5,152 nt of DNA, taken from positions 1 through 5,152 of the forward strand of contig DLND01000144.1 of the NCBI GenBank assembly GCA_002476905.1. The letters run 5' to 3'. The position numbers and the translations under genes were made by a program. Of this stretch, positions 1 through 4,000 are shown in pieces; within the stretch, counting starts at the first letter, position 1; each line of letters opens with the position of its first letter. The notes beneath the pieces are model-generated. The model saw only the letters and a program-made list of their open reading frames with translations. It made no database searches and was not told the DNA's origin. The DNA comes from Flavobacteriales bacterium UBA7519 (lineage in GTDB: Bacteria > Bacteroidota > Bacteroidia > Flavobacteriales > Weeksellaceae).

Positions 1-1
1 T

Positions 2-526
2 GCCATTGTAGTACCTACAGGTTTTATCACCGCACAAAGTGGGATTGAAAGAAAAATAAGAGAAGCACTGATAGATCGCAACTGGTTGCGCGGTGTAGTA
101 AGTATGCCGAGTAATATTTTTGCCAGTACAGGCACCAACGTTTCTATTGTATTTATAGACAAGGAAGCCGACAGCGAAAAGATAGTCTTGGTAGATGCTT
201 CTAAACTGGGACAAACCATTAAAGAAGGCAAAAACCAAAAAACGGTACTTACTGCAACAGAAGAACAGCGCATTATAGATGCGATGAACCAAAAGAAAGC
301 CGAAGAAGATTTTTCTGTAGTGGTAACCAAAGAAGAAGTAATTGCCAAAAATTACAGCTTTTCTGCGGGGCAATATTTTGAGGTGAAGATAGAATATGTG
401 GAAATTACTGCAGAAGAATTTGCACAGAAAATGCAAACCTATGAAAGCAATTTGAGCCAATTGTTTGCACAAGGAAATGAATTGGACAAAAAGATTTTGG
501 GAAATTTAAAAACATTAAAATTTTAA
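2..526 (+). CDS. hsdM: Type I restriction-modification DNA methyltransferase subunit HsdM, C-terminal part (5' end outside window)
   Basis: This is the last 174 codons of an HsdM subunit; the frame is open from base 2 to the TAA at 524-526, and the start lies upstream of the window. HsdM binds S-adenosylmethionine and, as an M2S complex with HsdS, methylates adenine in the bipartite target. The visible part begins just after where the catalytic NPPF motif would lie: the VVPTGFIT stretch, then GIERKIREALID, the NWLRGVVSMPSNIFASTGTN segment and SIVFIDK are typical of the post-catalytic core. Residues from about 95 of the fragment (KNYSFSAGQYF) lead into the helical C-terminal tail that contacts HsdS. 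The tail ends DKKILGNLKTLKF, and a near copy of it occurs again at 1811-1864, just before hsdS. The next gene starts only 3 nt after the stop, so co-transcription is likely. The methylase motifs themselves cannot be checked here. Confidence 0.93.
   Translation, partial: AIVVPTGFITAQSGIERKIREALIDRNWLRGVVSMPSNIFASTGTNVSIVFIDKEADSEKIVLVDASKLGQTIKEGKNQKTVLTATEEQRIIDAMNQKKAEEDFSVVVTKEEVIAKNYSFSAGQYFEVKIEYVEITAEEFAQKMQTYESNLSQLFAQGNELDKKILGNLKTLKF
486..511 (+). repeat. 26-bp imperfect direct repeat, left copy (hsdM 3' end)
   Basis: The sequence at 486-511 recurs at 1821-1846 with 24 of 26 bases identical: 15 matching bases, two mismatches, then nine matching bases. It encodes the KKILGNLK part of the HsdM tail, in the same reading frame relative to the protein in both copies. 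Together the copies bracket the DUF3800 and BECR-like genes, with an offset of 1335 bp. Confidence 0.85.
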
Positions 527-529
527 ATT

Positions 530-1222
530 ATGAAGTTTGAAGTATATTGCGACGAAAGCTGTTTGGAAGCTCTGAAAAATAAAAACGAACATTTCTTTAT
601 GGGAATAGGCGGGATTTGGATGCCTGCCGAAATGCGAGATAAATTCAAAACAGAACTCAAACAAATAAAAAGCAAATATAATGTACAAGGTGAATTTAAG
701 TGGAACAAAGTAAGTCCTAAATATTTACCGATGTACAAAGAAATAATAGACTTCTTTTTTGATGCTAAATATTTGCGATTTAGAATTATATTGGTGGAAT
801 CTGATAAAGTGAATTTAGTCACTTTTCATAATAGCGATGCAGAATTGAGTTTCTATAAATTTTATTATCAAATGATTAAATCTTGGATTTATGATTTTAA
901 TTTATACGATGTGTTTTTAGACCTCAAAAAAAATAGAAACAAGGGAAGGTTAAAAGAACTAGAGAGATTTTTAGATAATGCTAATTTCTTTTCAGATGTG
1001 CGTACCGTGCAAGGTTTGCCCTCTAACCAAAGTCTGGGTATACAGTTGGCAGACTTACTTACGGGTATTATTACAGCGAAATTCAACAATAAAACCACCA
1101 GTATTGCAAAATCAGAATTGATTCGCTATGTAGAATCACATCTAGGGAATGTAATACAACCTACTTCTAAAAATGAAGAAAAGCTCAATGTTTTTAAAAT
1201 CAATTTGCAAGGAGGTTGGTAA
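530..1222 (+). CDS. DUF3800-family protein, putative RNase H-like nuclease, 230 aa
   Basis: The protein begins with the DUF3800 signature YCDES (residues 6-10) and ends with the second signature QLADLLTG (172-179). DUF3800 proteins are predicted, not proven, to adopt an RNase H-like fold. The acidic residues expected of such a site are visible: D8 on the first strand, E55 in GEFKW, D131 in VFLDL and D175 in QLADLL. No signal peptide or membrane segment is seen, so a cytoplasmic protein is expected. The ATG lies 3 nt after the hsdM stop with no Shine-Dalgarno sequence, which is normal in Bacteroidota. Its TAA overlaps the next ATG by one base (TAATG), implying translational coupling with the downstream gene. 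It is not a normal hsd component; its place between hsdM and hsdS suggests a passenger nuclease of the restriction-modification locus. Family assignment is confident; function is inferred. Confidence 0.85.
   Translation: MKFEVYCDESCLEALKNKNEHFFMGIGGIWMPAEMRDKFKTELKQIKSKYNVQGEFKWNKVSPKYLPMYKEIIDFFFDAKYLRFRIILVESDKVNLVTFHNSDAELSFYKFYYQMIKSWIYDFNLYDVFLDLKKNRNKGRLKELERFLDNANFFSDVRTVQGLPSNQSLGIQLADLLTGIITAKFNNKTTSIAKSELIRYVESHLGNVIQPTSKNEEKLNVFKINLQGGW
1209..1215 (+). promoter_or_regulatory. Strong Shine-Dalgarno sequence AAGGAGG
   Basis: A perfect AAGGAGG lies 6 nt before the ATG at 1222, inside the last codons of the DUF3800 gene. It decides the start of the downstream gene: ATG at 1222 rather than the in-frame TTG at 1216, which is too close to it. 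The other starts in this window lack such a strong motif. Confidence 0.7.
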
Positions 1223-1671
1223 TGGCATACAAAAAAATAAAACCACAAAATTTCACGGAAGAAGAACTGCGTGAAATATGGAAAACAGAATATTGTAATG
1301 CTCCTATTGTTACCTTTGATGGCGTTTCTGTGAAATTTTATGAAGATAAATTTGATCATCTTTTTTATGAAAGCGAGTACAGAAAATTAAAAGACAAATC
1401 TATATTATCTTACAATAGGTTAGAAAAAATATATTGGATAAAAGATACCTTACAAGATGTTACAGCAATTCTTAAAAAAGGTTGGGACACAGAAAATAAA
1501 GAATATTTTAAAAACAGAAGATTAGCAATTGTGAAAGGAAATTATGTGGTGATTATCCGTTTTACAGGTAAATTAAAAGCATCCATAGTAACCGCATACG
1601 AAAAAGAAGACATCAGTAATATTTTAAATGCACCCGATTTTGAAAAAACAGATGAGTTTTTTGATGTGTAG
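1222..1671 (+). CDS. Uncharacterised 149-aa protein, possible BECR-fold RNase (toxin-like), paired with the DUF3800 gene
   Basis: I do not recognise this gene with certainty. The first 25 residues look like a helical arm. From residue 29 the pattern IVTFDGVSVKF, then FDHLFYE (H46), NRLEKIYWIKDTL (R66) and, in the last third, RRLAIVKGNYVVIIRF (R113) followed by SIVTAYE (T124, Y126) resembles the small RNase domains of the barnase/EndoU/colicin E5-D/RelE-like (BECR) group found in phage polyvalent proteins and toxins: helices followed by a beta-sheet carrying scattered His, Arg and Thr/Tyr residues. This is pattern recognition, not a search result. No signal peptide or membrane segment is present. 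The gene overlaps the DUF3800 stop by one base and has a strong ribosome-binding site, so the two products are probably made together and may interact. A structural partner rather than an enzyme is the main alternative. Confidence 0.55.
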   Translation: MAYKKIKPQNFTEEELREIWKTEYCNAPIVTFDGVSVKFYEDKFDHLFYESEYRKLKDKSILSYNRLEKIYWIKDTLQDVTAILKKGWDTENKEYFKNRRLAIVKGNYVVIIRFTGKLKASIVTAYEKEDISNILNAPDFEKTDEFFDV

Positions 1672-1675
1672 GCAT

Positions 1676-1705
1676 AAAAAAAACGTTGATTCGGGTTCAA
1701 CGTTT
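1676..1705 (-). terminator. Intrinsic terminator hairpin, best read on the minus strand
   Basis: A perfect 9-bp inverted repeat (AAACGTTGA at 1681-1689 and its complement at 1697-1705) encloses a 7-nt loop. On the minus strand it is followed by an uninterrupted run of eight T (1683-1676, the first three within the stem). On the plus strand it is followed by only three T, so it would be a weak terminator for the DUF3800/BECR-like genes, possibly leaky enough to let transcription reach hsdS. Confidence 0.6.
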
Positions 1706-1740
1706 AAGACCTTTGTAGGTTCCAGACCAATGGTAAAGAA
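1676..1740 (-). ncRNA. Possible minus-strand small RNA of about 65 nt
   Basis: Read on the minus strand, a Bacteroidota-type promoter (TTG, 20-bp spacer, TATCTTTG at 1753-1746) is followed about 60 nt later by a 9-bp perfect hairpin running straight into eight T residues, an ideal intrinsic terminator. The stretch between contains no ATG on that strand and has a small internal stem (ACCT, loop ACAA, AGGT, at 1719-1708). The RNA would converge on the BECR-like gene, ending 5 nt beyond its stop. It matches no RNA family I know. The prediction rests on promoter and terminator alone; the start is estimated. Confidence 0.4.
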
Positions 1741-1745
1741 CACCG

Positions 1746-1776
1746 CAAAGATAATGGGATACTTACAAATTTGCAA
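1746..1776 (-). promoter_or_regulatory. Minus-strand Bacteroidota-type promoter
   Basis: TTG at 1776-1774 and TATCTTTG at 1753-1746 are separated by 20 bp, fitting the Bacteroidota sigma consensus of a -33 TTG and a -7 TAnnTTTG. Transcription would run leftwards towards the terminator at 1676-1705. The match is in non-coding DNA, which makes it more meaningful, but one promoter match in AT-rich sequence can be chance. Confidence 0.45.
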
Positions 1777-1780
1777 GTAT
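1759..1780. repeat. 22-bp near-perfect palindrome, candidate operator
   Basis: ATACTT (1759-1764) and AAGTAT (1775-1780) flank the self-complementary CAAATTTG (1766-1773); only the pair 1765/1774 fails to match. It overlaps the -33 and spacer region of the minus-strand promoter and lies upstream of the hsdS mini-ORF, where a regulator could act on both directions. It is followed by a TTTT run (1780-1783), so a plus-strand terminator is the other reading. Confidence 0.5.
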
Positions 1781-1810
1781 TTTAACAATTAATTTTATAA
1801 TAGATTGAAA

Positions 1811-1864
1811 ATGAGTAATAACAAAAAGATTTTGGAGAATTTAAAAGGGTTGAAGTATGATTAG
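1811..1864 (+). pseudogene. 17-codon mini-ORF repeating the HsdM C-terminus, overlapping hsdS
   Basis: The ORF encodes MSNNKKILENLKGLKYD and ends at TAG 1862-1864. It matches the tail of the upstream HsdM (DKKILGNLKTLKF) at 9 of 11 positions in the core KKIL.NLK.LK. An in-frame TGA lies just upstream (1805-1807), so it is not attached to a longer gene. Its last codons overlap the hsdS start by 8 nt, the usual way hsdM runs into hsdS. The simplest reading is that it is the original hsdM-hsdS junction, left behind when the DUF3800 cassette came to lie in between. Because it keeps its own ATG and the overlap, it may still be translated as a leader coupling ribosomes into hsdS. Confidence 0.7.
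1821..1846 (+). repeat. 26-bp imperfect direct repeat, right copy
   Basis: This is the right-hand partner of 486-511 (24 of 26 bases identical, mismatches at 1836-1837). It lies inside the mini-ORF before hsdS and codes for KKILENLK. Similarity falls off sharply on both sides at DNA level, while the encoded tail stays similar. Confidence 0.85.
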
Positions 1865-3191
1865 TTGGAATATTCAAGAGCTAGGAAAAGTCTCTTCAAT
1901 ACATAATGGCTCAACTCCTTCTACAAGTGTTGAAGAATTTTGGAATGGTAATATAGTTTGGATAACACCAAAAGATTTATCTGAACAAAATAGAAAATAT
2001 ATAGAAAAAGGTGAAAGATTTATAACGAAAAAAGGACTTTCAAAAGTTAAATCTAAACTTTTACCTAAAGGAACTTTATTACTTTCAAGTAGAGCTCCAA
2101 TTGGATTACTTTCAATAGCAAAAAATGAATTAGTCACAAATCAAGGATTTAAGAATATCATTGTTGATGAAAATCAAATTAGTAATGAATTTCTATATTA
2201 TTATTTAAAGTTAAAAGTTAAAGAATTAAATAATTTAGGAACAGGAACTACATTTAAAGAATTGTCAAAATCATCTTTAGAAAAATTCAAAGTTAAACTT
2301 CCCGATTTACCAACCCAACAAAAAATAGCTTCTGTATTATCTGCATTAGATGATAAAATAGAACTCAACAACCGCATTAATGCAGAACTGGAAGCAATGG
2401 CAAAAACGCTTTATGATTATTGGTTTGTACAGTTTGATTTTCCCAATTCCCCTCCTTTGGAGGGGTGGCAAAATTCAAAGAATTTTGACGGGGTGGTTGG
2501 CTACAAATCTTCCGGCGGTAAAATGGTGTACAACGAAACCCTGAAAAGAGAAATTCCTGAAGGATGGGAGGTTACCGTTTTTAATGATTGGATAAAAAAT
2601 ACAAAAGCTGGAGATTGGGGAAAAGAATCAATTGAAGGAAATTATACAGAAAGAGTTTATTGTATAAGAGGTGCAGATATTAATGGAATTAATGGAAAAG
2701 GAGAAGTAAAAGCACCAGAAAGATTTATTTTAAAGAATAATTCTTCAAAAAAATTAATTCCAAATGATTTTGTAGTAGAGATTTCGGGTGGTAGTCCAGT
2801 TCAATCTACAGGTAGAATTGCTTTGATAACAGAAAGTACTTTAGAAAGATTTGATACAGATATTATTTGTTCTAATTTTTGTAAAGCAGTTTCTATAAAA
2901 GATGAAAATTACATTTATAATTTCAAACAAGAATGGCAAAGATTGTATGATGCAGGTGTTTTCTTTGGCTTTGAAGGAAAAACAAGTGGCATAAAGAATT
3001 TTCTTTTTGATTCTTTTATGGATTCATATTCTATTGTACTACCCAAAAAAGAAATTGTTGAGAAATACTATGAATTTGCAAAATCAATAGATAAAAAAAT
3101 ACAATCAAACCTCAAACAAAACCAAGAACTCTCTGCGTTGCGAGATTGGCTCTTGCCAATGCTGATGAATGGGCAGGTGAAGGTGGGGTAG
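1857..3191 (+). CDS. hsdS: Type I restriction-modification specificity subunit HsdS, 444 aa
   Basis: HsdS recognises the two halves of the bipartite DNA target and holds the HsdM subunits. Two repeats are visible. The first target recognition domain (about 4-147) starts with GKVSSIHNGSTPST and contains FWNGNIVWITPKDL. The first long conserved helix runs 148-193 (LPDLPTQQKIASVLSALDDK ending YDYWFVQF). After the central linker (IPEGWEV at 233-239) comes the second domain, with GDWGKES near its start. The second helix is 397-444, ending LRDWLLPMLMNGQVKVG. Length is normal for the family. The ATG at 1857 overlaps the mini-ORF by 8 nt, with AAGGG at 1845-1849 as a modest ribosome-binding site. The linker holds an in-frame palindromic repeat. 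The recognition domains look more AT-rich than the conserved parts, as expected for exchanged modules. The target sequence cannot be predicted here. Confidence 0.95.
   Translation: MISWNIQELGKVSSIHNGSTPSTSVEEFWNGNIVWITPKDLSEQNRKYIEKGERFITKKGLSKVKSKLLPKGTLLLSSRAPIGLLSIAKNELVTNQGFKNIIVDENQISNEFLYYYLKLKVKELNNLGTGTTFKELSKSSLEKFKVKLPDLPTQQKIASVLSALDDKIELNNRINAELEAMAKTLYDYWFVQFDFPNSPPLEGWQNSKNFDGVVGYKSSGGKMVYNETLKREIPEGWEVTVFNDWIKNTKAGDWGKESIEGNYTERVYCIRGADINGINGKGEVKAPERFILKNNSSKKLIPNDFVVEISGGSPVQSTGRIALITESTLERFDTDIICSNFCKAVSIKDENYIYNFKQEWQRLYDAGVFFGFEGKTSGIKNFLFDSFMDSYSIVLPKKEIVEKYYEFAKSIDKKIQSNLKQNQELSALRDWLLPMLMNGQVKVG
2449..2496. repeat. In-frame double-palindrome repeat element inside hsdS
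   Basis: Two perfect hairpins stand side by side: CCCCTCC, loop TTT, GGAGGGG (2449-2465), then CAAAATTC, loop AAA, GAATTTTG (2469-2487). The motif GGGGTGG closes each (2462-2468 and 2490-2496). It encodes roughly residues 198-214 of HsdS, between DFP and the YKSSGGKMVYN linker, where I expect relatives to have only a few residues. The G/C-rich first hairpin stands out from its AT-rich surroundings. From memory, very similar repeats are scattered between genes in flavobacterial genomes. Confidence 0.75.
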
Positions 3192-3220
3192 AGAAGAAAA
3201 CTAAAAATGATGAAACAAGA

Positions 3221-3403
3221 ATTTTTATCTCCAACTCATTCAGAAACGGTGAAATACAATCGGCAGGAACTGCCTTTGCCAAAATATTACCACCCGTTTC
3301 AAGGTTTTCCCCTTCAGGCGATTTAACAAAGAAAAAAGAAACAGTCTTGGAAAAGCTAAAAGCTTACTTTGAGCGTTTTTTTGATATAAGTGCGCCTAAT
3401 TAA
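3221..3403 (+). pseudogene. hsdR: Remnant: C-terminal tail of Type I restriction subunit HsdR
   Basis: The frame ending at TAA 3401-3403 encodes a tail with the features FRNGEIQSAGTAF, KILPPVSRF and TKKKETVLEKLKAYFERFF. This matches, from memory, the extreme C-terminus of EcoR124-like HsdR proteins in Bacteroidota, which end with ILPP.SRF and a helix of the type KKK.TV..KL..FFE.FF. HsdR is the ATP-dependent DNA translocase and endonuclease, normally about 1000 residues; only some 60 residues remain. The frame continues upstream only as an out-of-frame reading of the hsdS 3' end, so there is no credible start. The remnant begins within about 30 nt of the hsdS stop, implying that a deletion removed nearly all of hsdR from an hsdM-hsdS-hsdR order. 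An intact hsdR elsewhere in the genome cannot be excluded. Confidence 0.65.
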
Positions 3404-3689
3404 GAGACAAAAGATGATCGTCCAAAAGAAGATGGTTACAAGATAGCTTGTTCTTTTGCTAACATACTTTTGTAAAGATAAAAATGGGCAAAATAAGTAT
3501 CCAAACATCGACGATTTTATAAAATATGATCTTGAAAATAAAGTGGATTATGGGGATCGCGATGCAAAACCTTTTAGACAAAACATGAAAATCAAGTAAT
3601 ACAAAAAGTCCCTTAGAATACTAAAGGTTTACCTAACGAATTTCCTTTTACGCCACTTACTTATAAAATGTTTATTAAAACAATCATTA
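3404..3689. other. Gene-poor spacer between the hsd remnants and hipBA
   Basis: No intact gene is seen on either strand. The left two thirds hold the decayed lipoprotein-like ORF and the right end runs into the hipB promoter region. A weak hairpin at 3611-3627 (CCTTAG, loop AATA, CTAAAGG, with one bulged A) followed by TTT could serve as a poor plus-strand terminator. No tRNA, attachment site or insertion-sequence end is visible. Confidence 0.6.
3414..3599 (+). pseudogene. Broken small lipoprotein-like ORF with internal amber stop
   Basis: One frame reads ATG 3414, a basic start MIVQKKMVTR, a TAG at 3444-3446, then LVLLLTYFCKDKNGQ and a hydrophilic stretch including YPNIDDFIKYDLENK and DYGDRDAKPF, ending at TAA 3597-3599. 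Ignoring the TAG, this has the shape of a short lipoprotein: charged n-region, hydrophobic core, Cys followed by charged residues. The residues before the Cys (TYF) do not match a good lipobox. A further coding-like patch in another frame (GLPNEFPFTPLTYK, 3626-3667) may be its frameshifted continuation. I do not recognise the family. It may also be chance reading of non-coding DNA, so confidence is low. Confidence 0.3.
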
Positions 3690-3693
3690 TTGT
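3680..3693. promoter_or_regulatory. Inverted repeat upstream of hipB, candidate HipB operator
   Basis: ACAAT (3680-3684) and ATTGT (3689-3693) form a perfect 5-bp inverted repeat with a 4-bp spacer just upstream of the hipB promoter core. In addition, the 9-mer TGTTTATTA occurs at 3669-3677 and 3710-3718, 41 bp apart, about four helical turns. HipB proteins usually repress their own operon from such sites, but which repeat is bound is a guess. Confidence 0.35.
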
Positions 3694-3703
3694 CAAAATT
3701 TAC

Positions 3704-3711
3704 TATATTTG
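3704..3711 (+). promoter_or_regulatory. -7 element of the hipBA promoter (TATATTTG)
   Basis: TATATTTG fits the Bacteroidota TAnnTTTG consensus and lies 20 bp before the hipB ATG, giving an expected leader of about 15 nt. No good -33 TTG sits at the expected distance; the TTG at 3690 is too close. This element also rules out the in-frame TTG at 3690 as the start of hipB, since it would place the promoter within the gene. Confidence 0.5.
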
Positions 3712-3731
3712 TTTATTATAATCTACATTTT

Positions 3732-3998
3732 ATGCTCGATTTTATTACGATCAAAGAGGTTAAAACCAACATAGGGCAATGGTGCAGGCAGATGCGTAAA
3801 GCGCAAAATCTTTCCAAGCAAGAATTAGCGGAGGAATTGGATTTATCAAGATTTACCATTGCCAAACTCGAAAACGGAGAAAACCCAACCTTAGACACTT
3901 TGTTAAAGGTCTTGCAATATTTTGATGAAATGAAATCGTTGAACCAATTTGTTATGGGTAAAACGAATGATCTTACAGATAATCCATCAATGTATTAA
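3732..3998 (+). CDS. hipB: HipB-like antitoxin, helix-turn-helix XRE-family regulator, 88 aa
   Basis: A single XRE/Cro-type helix-turn-helix domain spans about residues 14-66: a first helix with WCRQMRKAQ, then LSKQELAEELDLSRFTIAKLENG, in which QELAEEL and SRFTIAKLE form helices two and three, and NPTLDTLLKVLQYF completing the bundle. In HipBA systems the HipB dimer binds operators in its own promoter and holds HipA inactive. The last 20 residues are polar and probably flexible, as in HipB proteins. Length is typical. ATG 3732 is chosen because it follows a TAnnTTTG promoter element with a short leader; no Shine-Dalgarno sequence is seen. The stop is 2 nt before the hipA ATG, the usual antitoxin-first order. 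It could be called simply an XRE regulator, but the hipA neighbour makes HipB the better name. Confidence 0.88.
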   Translation: MLDFITIKEVKTNIGQWCRQMRKAQNLSKQELAEELDLSRFTIAKLENGENPTLDTLLKVLQYFDEMKSLNQFVMGKTNDLTDNPSMY

Positions 3999-4000
3999 TT

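Noticed and set aside
523..1098. Minus-strand open frames opposite the DUF3800 gene (523-822, 889-1098)
   Set aside because: They are antisense to a well-supported DUF3800 gene, their translations look low-complexity and resemble no family, and no promoter is seen.
1126..1359. Minus-strand open frame of 77 codons spanning the DUF3800/BECR-like overlap
   Set aside because: It is antisense to two coupled genes, and its Phe/Ile-rich composition is what AT-rich antisense DNA gives.
1681..1745. tRNA or tRNA fragment (GGTTC-like bases in the gap)
   Set aside because: No acceptor, D or T arm pairing can be built; the GGTTC bases belong to the terminator stem and to unpaired sequence.
1796..1801. 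TATAAT as an hsdS -10 box
   Set aside because: This E. coli-type box is not the Bacteroidota consensus, the region is nearly all A/T, and no suitable -33 element is spaced correctly.
3146..3220. ATG at 3146 as the start of an 85-aa gene
   Set aside because: The first 15 codons overlap the conserved hsdS 3' end in another frame. Only the part from about 3221 carries the HsdR-like signal, so this is a gene tail rather than a complete small gene.
3207..3325. Second-frame ORF starting ATG 3207 (MMKQEFLSPTHS...)
   Set aside because: It is short, overlaps the HsdR-like frame, stops at about 3325 and matches nothing known to me; probably a shadow of the HsdR tail.
3690..3731. TTG at 3690 as an extended start for hipB
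   Set aside because: It would add 14 residues across the TATATTTG promoter element and outside the helix-turn-helix family pattern; ATG 3732 is better.
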